DNA of 64,000 nt from Flavobacteriaceae bacterium (lineage in GTDB: Bacteria; Bacteroidota; Bacteroidia; Flavobacteriales; Flavobacteriaceae): NCBI GenBank assembly GCA_002694465.1, contig NZMG01000006.1, forward strand, positions 17,395 to 81,394. Reading direction: 5' to 3'. Position 1 is the stretch's first letter. Each line of letters opens with the position of its first letter. A program made the translations under genes and the position numbers. Under the pieces are notes generated by a model. That model was not told where the DNA came from, searched no databases, and was given only the letters and a program-made list of their open reading frames with translations. Shown here piece by piece: positions 8,387 to 17,708 of the stretch.

Positions 8387-8489
8387 TTTACATTGTAAAG
8401 CCTATGGCTCCGCATTGACCAATGGAATAACGCATTGTTACTTGAAATATTATTTTTACATTCATTTTTAATAAAAACAAATGTAAAAA
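8387..8489. promoter_or_regulatory. Palindromes built on TTTACATT between gldJ and porU
   Basis: TTTACATTGTAAA at 8387-8399 is a near-perfect palindrome. TTTTTACATT at 8453-8462 pairs perfectly with AATGTAAAAA at 8480-8489 (10-bp arms, 17-base spacer). The right arm falls where the -33 region of the porU promoter should be. Repeated half-sites in a divergent intergenic region suggest a transcription-factor operator. The regulator is unknown. Confidence 0.4.
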
Positions 8490-8503
8490 GAACATACTAA
8501 GTG

Positions 8504-8511
8504 TATCTTTG
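8504..8511 (+). promoter_or_regulatory. -7 promoter element of porU
   Basis: TATCTTTG matches the flavobacterial TAnnTTTG -7 consensus. It lies 13 bases before the first ATG (8525), implying a leader of under 10 nt. No clear -33 TTTG is present at the expected spacing. Confidence 0.5.
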
Positions 8512-8524
8512 CCTCGTTATTGGT

Positions 8525-11500
8525 ATGATGAAAAGAACGATTCTTCTCCTTACTTTATTATTGATTACTTATTCTTTTTTTGGGCAATCCAAAGATGTCG
8601 TTATTTATTGGAATCCCCCTAATAAAACGAATGTCATTAAAGAGACTGATGCCATAAAGAGAGATCGATTACTGTCTTCAATTAATCTTGAACTGGATGG
8701 CAACACCATTCTTTTTCAGAAAAAGTGGTTAGATAAAGGATTTGCGAATAGTACCTCTGCGAAAATCTCAAATATAAAATGGGGCAATCCTTCTTCAGAC
8801 GAATTAAATAAAATAAATAGGGATAAAATACCAACAAGTTTGCAATTTACATTGGAGAGTTCTAAAGCGAGAGAACTTATCTATACCAATATTGCAATTT
8901 CACCAATTGTAAACCTTAATGGTCAATTAAAAAAGCTCCTTTCGTTTACAGTAAATTATAGTTATGGAAGAGCTCCACAGTCTAATTCGAGAATGGTTAT
9001 AACCAATTCTGTTTTGGCGACAGGCAACTGGTATCGTTTTAAAATTGATAAAACCGGAGTATATAAGGTTGATAAAAACTTCCTGAATAGCCTTGGAATG
9101 AATACAGATGGAGTAAATCCTCAAAATTTAAAAATATACGGACATGGGGGCAAGCCACTTCCGCTTCAAAACGACCAAAATACCATTTTCGATTTACCAG
9201 AAAATGCCATACAAGTAATAGGAGAAGAAGATGGTAGTTTTGATGGAGGGGATTATATTTTATTCTATGGTATTGGTAATTTTGGCTATGATGAAGAAAA
9301 TGACACCAACCTAAATCCCTACAGTGATGAAACATATTATTTCGTTACTGTTGGTGAAACACCTGGATTGAGAGTTCAAGATATGATAGAGCCTACAGGT
9401 TCTGTTACTAACTCTTTAACTACTTTTAATGACCTACAGTATTTTGAAGAAGATGACTTTAGCCCTGCGAAAGTTGGAAGACAATGGTTTGGAAATCGTT
9501 TTGATATTGAAAATGAACAAACCTTTGAATTTGTCTTTCCAAATATAGTATCTGGGTCCGAGATGAGTATTAAAGTAAGAGCAGCGGCAGCTTCGGAAGT
9601 GCCTACAAGCATGGCAGTTTCTGTGAACAACACTAGTTTAAACCCATTAGCTTTTGGTCCTATTAATGATCCTTTACTTCTTACTGTAAATCAGCTTAGT
9701 ACTACAGTAAATGAATCTGGAGAAATTGTTACTGTGGATTTAGCTTATAACAATTCTGGAAATCCAGCAAGCATTGGTTATTTGGACTATATTACCATAA
9801 ATGCAATTAGAAATTTAAAAGGCCTAGGAGGGCAGTTAACTTTTAGAAATGACGAAGTTGTTAATCTTTCAGGAGTTGGTGAATATCAAATTACAAATGC
9901 TAATGAGTTTTCACAAGTCTGGGACGTAACTAATCCTCAAATTATTTCTTCAAAACAAAATGAAGGAAATGCGTCTACCTTTACTTTTAAATCAATCTTA
10001 GGTGAAGTAAGGGAATATGTTGCAATCAATCCTAACGATTATTTTACTCCAACCAAAGGAGTTGTTTCACAAGTTGCTAATCAGAATATAAAAGGATCAA
10101 TTTTTAAGGATAATTCAGGAAACTTTAAGGATATAGATTATTTAATTATTGTACCTCCAATGTTAATTCAACCTGCCCTTCGATTAGCAAATCATCATAA
10201 AAGCACAACCGGTCTAAATACAAAAGTTGTTACCACTGATAAAATTTATAACGAGTTTGGTTCTGGAATACAAGATATTTCTGCCATAAGAAATTTTGTA
10301 CGATATGTTTACGAAAATGCTTCTTCCGAAGAAAAACGAGTAAAATATTTATGTCTATTTGGAGATACATCTGTAGATATGAAAAATCGTTTACCGGGCA
10401 ATAATAATATGATCCCCACATTTCATACTAAATCAAGTGTGAGTACTTTTTCCTCTTTCATGTCTGATGATTTCTTCGGAATGATGGATCCTAATGAAGG
10501 TGTTTTGGATGATTTTCAAGGAGGAGGACATGGATTGGATATAGCTGTGGGAAGGATCTTGGCAGATGAAGTCTCCTTAGCAAATTCCTTGGTTGATAAA
10601 ATTATTAATTATACATCCAAAGACTCCTATGGCAATTGGAGAAATAATTTTGTATTGGTTTCTGACGATGTAGACGAAGAATATGAATATGAGGCCTTAG
10701 AGGTAACTCTAGATGCCATCGGAGATCAAATTACAGCAGAGAAACCCTATATCAATGTCCGTAAAATTCATGCAGATGCTTTTCAACAAGAAACATCCGC
10801 CGGAGGAAATAGATATCCCGAAGTAAATGAAGCTTTTGTCAATGGAATTGAAGTTGGGGCTCTTATAGTTAATTATTTTGGGCACGGTGGTGAAGATGGA
10901 TTGGCGAAGGAATTTATTTTTACCCAGCAAACAGCTCAAAACTTACGTAATAAGGATAGATACACTTGTTTTGTAACTGTTACCTGTGAATTTACAAAAT
11001 TCGATAACCCCCAAAGAATTACTGCTGGGGAGCTTGTTTTGTGGAATAGAGAAGGAGGATCTGTATCTATGATTACAACCACTAGATCTATATCTGTTTC
11101 CTTAGGGGTGGATTTTAACGTGGTCTTAGCTCAAGATTTATTTGGATTCGGATTAGAAGTTCCAGTTTCCCCAGCTGAAGCAGTTAGGCTCTCAAAAAAT
11201 GAACTTTCAAGTAATAATAAAAGAGTTATCTTTTATCTAGGAGATCCTGCGATGCCGTTAGCCTTTCCGAAGCAAAGAGTTCGAATTACAACACTTAATG
11301 ATCAACCTATTAATCAAGCGGCAGATACTTTAAAAGCATTGAGCAAAGTGAAGTTTGGAGGAGAAGTGTTAGACCCAGGAGGTAATTTAATAAGTAATTA
11401 CAATGGAGTGCTGCAAGCAAAAGTTTTTGATAAAGATTTGCAACGACAAACGTTAGGAAACGATGGAATTAGAGATGAAGATACAAACGAACTTTTGATC

Positions 11501-12376
11501 TTGAATTTTAAAACCTTGGGCGAAATACTTTTTAATGGTCAAGCTACTGTTGAAAACGGAAAATTTGAATTCGAATTTGTAGTCCCAAGAGATGTTCAAA
11601 TTCCTGTGGGTAATGGAAAAGTTAGTTTGTATGCAGATAGAAATGGAGTTAGGGAAGACCAAACAGGATTTAACTTGGATATTTTAGTGGGTGGAATAAA
11701 TGAAAATGCTCCTTCAGATACTCAGGGACCCTATATAAACTTGTTTATGAATGACGAATCTTTTGTTTCAGGTGGAATTACAAACGACTCACCCATTCTT
11801 ATCGCAAAATTGGAAGATGAAAATGGTATTAATACAGCAAGTGGAATAGGGCATGACCTTATTGCTATTTTGGATGGCGATGAAGAAAATCCATTTGTGA
11901 TGAATGAATATTATCTAGCAGATGTAGATGATTATACAAAGGGACAATCCAATTATAAATTCAGAGACCTAGAAGAAGGTTTGCATACACTCACTGTGAA
12001 AGCTTGGGATGTATATAATAATTCGTCAACTGCCGAAATTCAATTTGTGGTAGCTGGAGATGACAAGTTGAAAATAGAAAGAGTATTAAACTATCCAAAT
12101 CCATTTGTAAACTATACCGAATTTTGGTTTAACCATAATAGACCGTTTGAACCGCTTGAAGTTCAAGTCCAAGTATTCACTGTCACAGGAAAAGTGGTTT
12201 GGACACAAAACCAAATTGTAAATACTGATGGGTTTTTATCTCGTGAAATTATTTGGGATGGAAAAGATGATTTTGGAGATCGTATTGGAAAAGGGGTTTA
12301 TGTGTACAAGCTTACGGTTAAATCTACACTTACTGGTAATAGAGTCGAAAAATTTGAAAAACTAGTAATCCTTTAA
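8525..12376 (+). CDS. porU: Type IX secretion system sortase PorU (gingipain-like C25 family)
   Basis: About 1283 residues. PorU is the cell-surface enzyme that removes the C-terminal sorting signal of T9SS cargo and transfers the cargo to lipopolysaccharide. The start at ATG 8525 (or 8528) gives a clean signal peptide (KRTILLLTLLLITYSFFGQ). An upstream in-frame GTG at 8501 would overlap the promoter element and is rejected. The peptidase C25 domain carries the expected pair: His about residue 787 in NYFGHGGEDG and Cys about residue 821 in VTVTCEFTKFDNP. The C-terminus is a FlgD-like Ig module (NYPNPFVNYTEFWF...GVYVYKLTVKS) rather than a typical cargo tail. porV follows after 34 bases. Confidence 0.93.
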   Translation: MMKRTILLLTLLLITYSFFGQSKDVVIYWNPPNKTNVIKETDAIKRDRLLSSINLELDGNTILFQKKWLDKGFANSTSAKISNIKWGNPSSDELNKINRDKIPTSLQFTLESSKARELIYTNIAISPIVNLNGQLKKLLSFTVNYSYGRAPQSNSRMVITNSVLATGNWYRFKIDKTGVYKVDKNFLNSLGMNTDGVNPQNLKIYGHGGKPLPLQNDQNTIFDLPENAIQVIGEEDGSFDGGDYILFYGIGNFGYDEENDTNLNPYSDETYYFVTVGETPGLRVQDMIEPTGSVTNSLTTFNDLQYFEEDDFSPAKVGRQWFGNRFDIENEQTFEFVFPNIVSGSEMSIKVRAAAASEVPTSMAVSVNNTSLNPLAFGPINDPLLLTVNQLSTTVNESGEIVTVDLAYNNSGNPASIGYLDYITINAIRNLKGLGGQLTFRNDEVVNLSGVGEYQITNANEFSQVWDVTNPQIISSKQNEGNASTFTFKSILGEVREYVAINPNDYFTPTKGVVSQVANQNIKGSIFKDNSGNFKDIDYLIIVPPMLIQPALRLANHHKSTTGLNTKVVTTDKIYNEFGSGIQDISAIRNFVRYVYENASSEEKRVKYLCLFGDTSVDMKNRLPGNNNMIPTFHTKSSVSTFSSFMSDDFFGMMDPNEGVLDDFQGGGHGLDIAVGRILADEVSLANSLVDKIINYTSKDSYGNWRNNFVLVSDDVDEEYEYEALEVTLDAIGDQITAEKPYINVRKIHADAFQQETSAGGNRYPEVNEAFVNGIEVGALIVNYFGHGGEDGLAKEFIFTQQTAQNLRNKDRYTCFVTVTCEFTKFDNPQRITAGELVLWNREGGSVSMITTTRSISVSLGVDFNVVLAQDLFGFGLEVPVSPAEAVRLSKNELSSNNKRVIFYLGDPAMPLAFPKQRVRITTLNDQPINQAADTLKALSKVKFGGEVLDPGGNLISNYNGVLQAKVFDKDLQRQTLGNDGIRDEDTNELLILNFKTLGEILFNGQATVENGKFEFEFVVPRDVQIPVGNGKVSLYADRNGVREDQTGFNLDILVGGINENAPSDTQGPYINLFMNDESFVSGGITNDSPILIAKLEDENGINTASGIGHDLIAILDGDEENPFVMNEYYLADVDDYTKGQSNYKFRDLEEGLHTLTVKAWDVYNNSSTAEIQFVVAGDDKLKIERVLNYPNPFVNYTEFWFNHNRPFEPLEVQVQVFTVTGKVVWTQNQIVNTDGFLSREIIWDGKDDFGDRIGKGVYVYKLTVKSTLTGNRVEKFEKLVIL

Positions 12377-12410
12377 AAATTAAAATTATATTTGTTAAAA
12401 TTTAGACCTC

Positions 12411-13580
12411 ATGAAGAAAATTTTTGTTTTTATTTTATTTTGCTTACCCGTTTTAAATCTTCACGCTCAAGGAGGGAATGACCCAACAGCAGGGCAGCGT
12501 GTTATAACAACTGCGGTGCCTTTTGTATTAATAGCGGGCGATCCAAGATCGGCTGGTATGGGAGATATAGGAGTGGTAAGTTCTGCAGATGCATTTTCTC
12601 AACAATGGAATTCTGCTAAATATGCATTTGCAATTTCAAAGCAAGGGGTTGGGGTTACCTATACACCTTATTTAAGTAATTTGGTGAATGATATTTTTTT
12701 AGGAAACCTTACATATTATAATAGAATTAATGAAAGAAGTGCTGTAGGAGCAAGTCTTAGATATTTTAATGTTGGGGAAATCGAATTAAGAGAAACCGCA
12801 GACCAAGTTCCGCTGGTTGTAAAGCCTAACGAAATGCTATTTGATGTTTCTTATTCACTTCGCTTAAGTGATAGAATGGCTATGGGAGTTACAGGGCGTT
12901 ATATTCGTTCTAATCTGAAAATCCCAACCGCAGGAGGGGATATCGCTAACGCTGCGAGTACATTTGCTGTAGATGTATCTGGATATTATCAAAGTGAAGA
13001 AATTGCCTATAACGATTTTGACGGTCGTTGGAGAGCAGGTTTCAATATTTCTAACATCGGTCCAAAATTAAAATATGACGAGTCTGGACAGGAGAATAAC
13101 TTGCCAACAAATCTTGCCGCTGGAGTTGGATTCGATTTTATTTTAGACGAGTACAACAAAGTGGGTGTAAATACACAATTCAATAAATTATTAGTTCCAA
13201 CACCTCAGGATTTTGATGGTGATGGTGACATTGATGCAGAAGATGATCAAGAATATGAAAGTATTAGCTTCGTTTCAGGTATTTTCAAATCCTTTGGGGA
13301 TGCACCAGACGGCTTTAGCGAAGAGTTAAAAGAGTTTACTTGGGCGCTTGGAGCAGAGTATTGGTATCAAGATGTGTTTGCTTTCCGTACAGGGTATTTT
13401 AACGAAAGTGATGATAAAGGTTCTAGAAAGTTTCTTTCTTTAGGAGCTGGATTTAAATACACCGCAATTAACATCGATATTTCATATTTATTCTCTACTT
13501 CGAAAGTGAGAAGTCCGCTAGAAGGCACCCTTCGTTTTGGACTTACCTTTAACTTTGGAGACGAGTACGACGAATATTAG
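12411..13580 (+). CDS. porV: Type IX secretion outer-membrane channel/shuttle protein PorV
   Basis: A 389-residue outer-membrane beta-barrel with a signal peptide (KKIFVFILFCLPVLNLHAQ) and the FadL-like PorV signature ITTAVPFVLIAGDPRSAGMGDIG followed by QQWNSAKYAF. PorV binds the C-terminal domains of cargo proteins as they leave the T9SS translocon and delivers them to PorU. The C-terminus alternates beta strands and ends in an acidic DEYDEY. It is downstream of porU and probably in the same operon. Confidence 0.95.
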   Translation: MKKIFVFILFCLPVLNLHAQGGNDPTAGQRVITTAVPFVLIAGDPRSAGMGDIGVVSSADAFSQQWNSAKYAFAISKQGVGVTYTPYLSNLVNDIFLGNLTYYNRINERSAVGASLRYFNVGEIELRETADQVPLVVKPNEMLFDVSYSLRLSDRMAMGVTGRYIRSNLKIPTAGGDIANAASTFAVDVSGYYQSEEIAYNDFDGRWRAGFNISNIGPKLKYDESGQENNLPTNLAAGVGFDFILDEYNKVGVNTQFNKLLVPTPQDFDGDGDIDAEDDQEYESISFVSGIFKSFGDAPDGFSEELKEFTWALGAEYWYQDVFAFRTGYFNESDDKGSRKFLSLGAGFKYTAINIDISYLFSTSKVRSPLEGTLRFGLTFNFGDEYDEY

Positions 13581-13586
13581 AAATTT

Positions 13587-14069
13587 GTGAAAAACATTAA
13601 AATTGAAACGACACTGGAAGTATATGATTCTGTTTCAGAACTTCCAGTAGCAATTCAAAAAGTAATCAATAAGGCGCATGAAGCTCGTAAAAAAGCGTAT
13701 GCGCCTTATTCGCATTTTAATGTGGGGGCAGCTATTTTGCTGGACAATGGTGAAATTATTGAAGGAAATAATCAAGAAAATGCTGCATTTCCATCGGGAC
13801 TTTGCGCCGAGCGCGTGGCAGCATTTTATGCAGGGTCAAAGTTTCCAAAAATGGCATTTAAAGCATTAGCCATTACGGCGGGTTCTACAAAAAATGTAAA
13901 CGAAACTCCCATCCCTCCTTGCGGAGCTTGTAGGCAATCTTTAGCCGAATATGAAGTGAATCAAAAATCACCTATTGAAGTTTATTTTATGGGGGAGCAA
14001 GGAAAAGTGGTAAAAGCAACTTCTGTTAAATCGTTATTACCTTTAATTTTTGATAGTTCGTACCTATAA
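13587..14069 (+). CDS. cdd: Cytidine deaminase
   Basis: A 160-residue zinc enzyme that deaminates cytidine and deoxycytidine to uridine and deoxyuridine in pyrimidine salvage. The active-site motifs are visible: HFNVGAA, GLCAERVAAFYA (Cys ligand and catalytic Glu) and PPCGACRQSLAEY (two Cys ligands). The start is a GTG at 13587, 6 bases after the porV stop, giving MKNIKIETTLEVYD. Length is slightly above the 130-aa tetrameric form because of an N-terminal extension. The spacing suggests co-transcription with porU-porV. Confidence 0.93.
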   Translation: MKNIKIETTLEVYDSVSELPVAIQKVINKAHEARKKAYAPYSHFNVGAAILLDNGEIIEGNNQENAAFPSGLCAERVAAFYAGSKFPKMAFKALAITAGSTKNVNETPIPPCGACRQSLAEYEVNQKSPIEVYFMGEQGKVVKATSVKSLLPLIFDSSYL

Positions 14070-14288
14070 TTTTTCAGAAAAAAGTCATCCGATAACGATT
14101 TCGTTTCTTTTTTATAAAATTCAGGTTTTATAGAAGTTTCAAATAATGTATTTTTGTTTTAGACTATTTGTTATTCAGAAGTATTAGCAATTCAATTCAA
14201 TGAAATGACAATAGTAAAATTTAATAAAAGTAATGGAAAGTGTGAAATTGGCATTCCATCTTCCGCTTTATCAAAATAGAACGCGTAG
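14070..14288 (+). promoter_or_regulatory. Intergenic region upstream of pdhA with a -7-like element
   Basis: 219 bases between cdd and pdhA. TATTTTTG at 14148-14155 matches the flavobacterial -7 consensus and could start the pdh transcript with a leader of about 130 nt. No clear -33 partner is visible. A weak AACGA-TCGTT palindrome with a T-rich tail (14094-14112) may end the porU-porV-cdd transcript. Confidence 0.35.
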
Positions 14289-15287
14289 ATGAAAAAAATT
14301 ACCAAACAAACCTACCTTAAGTGGTACGAGGATATGCTGTTTTGGCGCAAGTTTGAAGATAAACTCGCACAGGTATATATCAATCAAAAAGTTAGAGGAT
14401 TCCTTCATTTGTACAATGGACAAGAGGCTGTGTTAGCAGGTTCTTTGCACGCTATGGATCTTACTAAGGATAAAATGATTACCGCCTATCGTAATCACCC
14501 ACAGCCTATTGGAATGGGCGTTGACCCTAAAAGAGTGATGGCAGAATTGTACGGAAAAGGGACTGGAACCTCGCAAGGGTTAGGTGGTTCTATGCATATT
14601 TTTTCAAAAGAACATCGGTTTTATGGAGGTCACGGGATTGTAGGAGGACAAATTCCTTTAGGTGCAGGTCTGGCTTTTGCAGATAAATACAAAGGGAACG
14701 ATGCCGTAACCTTAACCTTTATGGGGGATGGTGCTACGCGCCAAGGATCTTTACACGAGACTTTTAACTTGGCAATGCTGTGGAAACTTCCTGTCGTGTT
14801 TTGCGTTGAAAATAACGGTTATGCTATGGGTACTTCGGTAGCTCGTACAGCAAACCATACCGAAATTTGGAAGTTAGGATTAGGATACGAAATGCCTTGT
14901 CGACCGGTTGACGGAATGAAGCCAGAGGTAGTTGCCAAAGAAATGGATGAAGCCATTTCGAGAGCGCGAAAAGGAGAAGGACCAACCTTCTTAGAAATTA
15001 GAACCTATCGTTATCGAGGGCACTCTATGAGTGATGCACAACATTATCGTACAAAAGAAGAAGTGGCTAAAATGCAAGAACAAGATCCCATTTCATATGT
15101 GTTACACAATATCTATGAAAACAAATGGGCTACTGAAAAAGAGATTGAAGCCATGGATAATAAAGTAAAGGTAATGGTTTCCGAGTGTGAACAATTTGCT
15201 GAAGACTCTCCGTATCCAGAAAAGAATGTGATGTACGATACCGTTTACGAACAAGAAGATTACCCATTTTTACCTCATAAATTATAA
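14289..15287 (+). CDS. pdhA: Pyruvate dehydrogenase E1 component, alpha subunit
   Basis: A 332-residue thiamine-diphosphate enzyme subunit that decarboxylates pyruvate in the pyruvate dehydrogenase complex. The ThDP-binding motif GDGATRQGS...ENN is present, as is the phosphorylation-loop region TYRYRGHSMSD and the N-terminal YNGQEAV. This is the alpha chain only: the beta subunit (usually a separate gene in Flavobacteriia) is not in the window. The E2 gene follows 3 bases after the stop, so the two are co-transcribed. Confidence 0.95.
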   Translation: MKKITKQTYLKWYEDMLFWRKFEDKLAQVYINQKVRGFLHLYNGQEAVLAGSLHAMDLTKDKMITAYRNHPQPIGMGVDPKRVMAELYGKGTGTSQGLGGSMHIFSKEHRFYGGHGIVGGQIPLGAGLAFADKYKGNDAVTLTFMGDGATRQGSLHETFNLAMLWKLPVVFCVENNGYAMGTSVARTANHTEIWKLGLGYEMPCRPVDGMKPEVVAKEMDEAISRARKGEGPTFLEIRTYRYRGHSMSDAQHYRTKEEVAKMQEQDPISYVLHNIYENKWATEKEIEAMDNKVKVMVSECEQFAEDSPYPEKNVMYDTVYEQEDYPFLPHKL

Positions 15288-15290
15288 ACT

Positions 15291-16886
15291 ATGGCAGAAG
15301 TAATTACCATGCCCCGTTTGAGTGATACCATGGAAGAAGGTACCGTGGCCAATTGGCTCAAAAAAGTGGGTGATAAGGTGAAAGAAGGAGATATTTTAGC
15401 CGAAATCGAAACCGATAAGGCAACTATGGAATTCGAGTCCTTTTATGAAGGAACCTTGTTGCATATTGGAATATACGAAGGTGAAACTGCCAAAGTAGAT
15501 GCCCTTTTAGCCATTATAGGAAAAGAAGGGGAAGATATTTCAGGATTACTCAACGGAAAAACTTCTGAAGCTTCAGATAAAAAAGAAGAAAAGGAAGCTC
15601 CTATAAGCGAAGCAGTTTCTCAAGAAGAAACAAATGCTGAAGTTCCTGATGGCGTTGAAATTATCACGATGCCTCGGCTAAGTGATACTATGGAAGAAGG
15701 TACTGTAGCAACTTGGTTAAAAAAAGAAGGCGATAAAGTAGAAGAAGGCGATATTCTTGCCGAAATCGAAACCGATAAGGCCACCATGGAATTTGAATCT
15801 TTCTACAGTGGTACACTCCTAAAAATAGGAATAAAAGAAGGTGAATCTGCCAAAGTAGATGCGCTTTTAGCAATTATTGGACCCAAAGGCACCGATGTTT
15901 CAGGAATTTCTTTATCTGCGGCTCCTTCTCCAAAAAAGGAAGCGACTTCAAAACCTGCCGAAACACCAAAGGAAACGAAAACAGAATCAAAACCTGTTCC
16001 TTCAGAAAAGTCGCAACCTACTTCGACCAATGCAGCAGGAGGAAGAATATTTGTGTCACCATTGGCTAAGAAATTAGCCGAAGAGAAAGGAATCCAACTT
16101 TCACGAGTAAAAGGATCTGGGGAAAATGGACGCATTGTAAAACGCGATATTGAAAATTATCAACCTTCTACTGGTGGTGCTCAGGCATATATTCCTGTAG
16201 GGACCGAAAGTTTTGAAGAAGTTACCAATTCTCAAATGCGCAAAACCATTGCAAAACGTTTGGGAGAATCCAAATTCACTGCTCCGCATTATTACCTAAC
16301 GGTGGAGCTTGATATGGATAATGCTATTGCATCAAGAACAGCTATTAATAGCGATCCTGAGGTAAAAATCTCGTTTAATGATATGATTGTTAAAGCCTGT
16401 GCGATGGCATTACGCAAACACCCAAAAGTAAACAGCCAATGGGCAGGAGACGTAACTAAAATTGCAAAACACATTCATGTTGGAGTAGCGGTAGCGGTAG
16501 ATGAAGGATTGGTGGTACCTGTGCTTAAATTTACAGACCAAATGACATTTTCTCAAATAGGCGCAGCTGTAAAAGAATTGGCTGGTAAAGCTCGAAATAA
16601 AAAGCTAGCACCAGACGAAATGCAGGGAAGTACCTTTACGGTTTCCAACTTAGGCATGTTCGGTATTAAAGAGTTTACCTCTATTATCAATCAGCCTAAT
16701 TCTGCAATACTTTCTGTGGGTGCTATTGTTCAAAAACCGGTGGTTAAGAATGGAGCGATTGCTATTGGAAATACCATGACAGTGACATTAGCTTGTGACC
16801 ATAGAACAGTGGATGGTGCTACAGGAGCGCAGTTCCTGCAAACCTTACGAAACTATATTGAGAATCCTGTTACCATGTTTGTGTAA
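15291..16886 (+). CDS. pdhC: Pyruvate dehydrogenase E2 (dihydrolipoamide acetyltransferase) with two lipoyl domains
   Basis: 531 residues. E2 moves the acetyl group to CoA and forms the core of the complex. Two biotinyl-lipoyl domains at about 1-80 and 122-202 are very similar to each other, each with lipoyl lysine in EIETDKATMEFES. A Lys/Glu/Pro-rich linker follows, then the E1/E3 peripheral-subunit-binding domain (FVSPLAKKLAEEKGI...GRIVKRDIE, about 250-290) and the catalytic domain ending with the active-site ACDHRTVDGATGAQFL. The gene is the second of the pdhA-pdhC pair. Confidence 0.95.
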   Translation: MAEVITMPRLSDTMEEGTVANWLKKVGDKVKEGDILAEIETDKATMEFESFYEGTLLHIGIYEGETAKVDALLAIIGKEGEDISGLLNGKTSEASDKKEEKEAPISEAVSQEETNAEVPDGVEIITMPRLSDTMEEGTVATWLKKEGDKVEEGDILAEIETDKATMEFESFYSGTLLKIGIKEGESAKVDALLAIIGPKGTDVSGISLSAAPSPKKEATSKPAETPKETKTESKPVPSEKSQPTSTNAAGGRIFVSPLAKKLAEEKGIQLSRVKGSGENGRIVKRDIENYQPSTGGAQAYIPVGTESFEEVTNSQMRKTIAKRLGESKFTAPHYYLTVELDMDNAIASRTAINSDPEVKISFNDMIVKACAMALRKHPKVNSQWAGDVTKIAKHIHVGVAVAVDEGLVVPVLKFTDQMTFSQIGAAVKELAGKARNKKLAPDEMQGSTFTVSNLGMFGIKEFTSIINQPNSAILSVGAIVQKPVVKNGAIAIGNTMTVTLACDHRTVDGATGAQFLQTLRNYIENPVTMFV

Positions 16887-16893
16887 CAGCTTT

Positions 16894-16935
16894 CCTCTCC
16901 TAAGTTAGGAGAGGTGCCCGAAGGGTGGAGTGGTC
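16894..16935. repeat. Intergenic hairpin element of a dispersed flavobacterial repeat type
   Basis: CCTCTCCTA and TAGGAGAGG form a perfect stem with a 3-base loop (16894-16914). It is followed by TGCCCGAAGGGTGGAGTGG, a sequence that resembles short intergenic repeats recurring in Flavobacteriaceae genomes. Only one copy is in this window, so its repetitive nature is recalled from related genomes rather than seen here. Confidence 0.4.
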
Positions 16936-16970
16936 GAAAAATACTATTTATATAAAAAGCAATGAAATAG

Positions 16971-17006
16971 AATCCCGTTATTCTCAATTCTGAAAATAAC
17001 GGGATT
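16971..17006 (+). terminator. Inverted repeat after pdhC, possible terminator
   Basis: AATCCCGTTATT (16971-16982) and AATAACGGGATT (16995-17006) pair perfectly over 12 bp with a 12-base loop. The following tract (TGTGTATATTTAAG) is T-rich but not a clean T run. It lies 16 bases before the next start codon, so it could also affect initiation of that gene. Confidence 0.5.
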
Positions 17007-17022
17007 TGTGTATATTTAAGCT

Positions 17023-17706
17023 ATGATTAAAAACATCGTTATTACTGGAACAAGCCGTGGTATAGGCTACGAATTAGTGGCGCTTTTTACGAATGCTGGT
17101 CATAATGTTTTGGCGCTTTCGAGAAATGAGGTGCCCATTTCAGGATTAAATATTTCCAATTGTCAATGTATGCCTTGTGATATTACCAATGATGACGACC
17201 TTAAAAAAGTATCATATTTTCTGAAAAATGATTGGAAACGTGTGGATGTGCTCATTAATAATTCGGGGTATTTAGTAAATAAACCTTTTGCAAAATTGAA
17301 ACGAGAAGATTTTCAGGAAGCCTATGATGTTAATGTGTTTGGGGCTGTTGCGATGACTCAAACCGTACTCCCTTTTATGAAAAAGGACAGCCATGTGGTC
17401 AGTATTAGCAGTATGGGAGGAGTTCAAGGAAGTGTAAAATTCCCTGGGCTGGCTGCCTATAGTAGCAGTAAAGGGGCATTAATAACCCTAACCGAGGTTC
17501 TTGCCGAAGAATACAAAGAGACAGGTCCAGCTTTTAATGTGCTTGCCTTAGGCGCGGTACAAACCGAAATGCTTGAAGAAGCGTTCCCAGGGTATAAAGC
17601 ACCGCTTACCGCTAAAGAAATGGGAAAGTACATTATGGATTTTGCTTTGGAGGGTAATCAATTTTATAACGGAAAGATCCTTCAGGTTTCAAAAACAATC
17701 CCTTAA
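17023..17706 (+). CDS. Short-chain dehydrogenase/reductase family protein
   Basis: A 227-residue classical SDR with a Rossmann NAD(P) motif TGTSRGIG at residues 8-15, NNSGY in place of the usual NNAG, the catalytic Ser near 129-130 and YSSSK (Tyr146, Lys150). The substrate cannot be deduced. The basic residue in SRGIG favours NADP(H). It starts a tight plus-strand run in which the next gene begins 2 bases after its stop codon, so it is probably translated from the same message as the VOC and SprT-like genes. Confidence 0.88.
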   Translation: MIKNIVITGTSRGIGYELVALFTNAGHNVLALSRNEVPISGLNISNCQCMPCDITNDDDLKKVSYFLKNDWKRVDVLINNSGYLVNKPFAKLKREDFQEAYDVNVFGAVAMTQTVLPFMKKDSHVVSISSMGGVQGSVKFPGLAAYSSSKGALITLTEVLAEEYKETGPAFNVLALGAVQTEMLEEAFPGYKAPLTAKEMGKYIMDFALEGNQFYNGKILQVSKTIP

Positions 17707-17708
17707 CT

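Noticed and set aside
14205..14279. 24-codon reading frame before pdhA
   Set aside because: Too short, no support beyond a start and stop codon, and it overlaps the likely 5' leader of pdhA.
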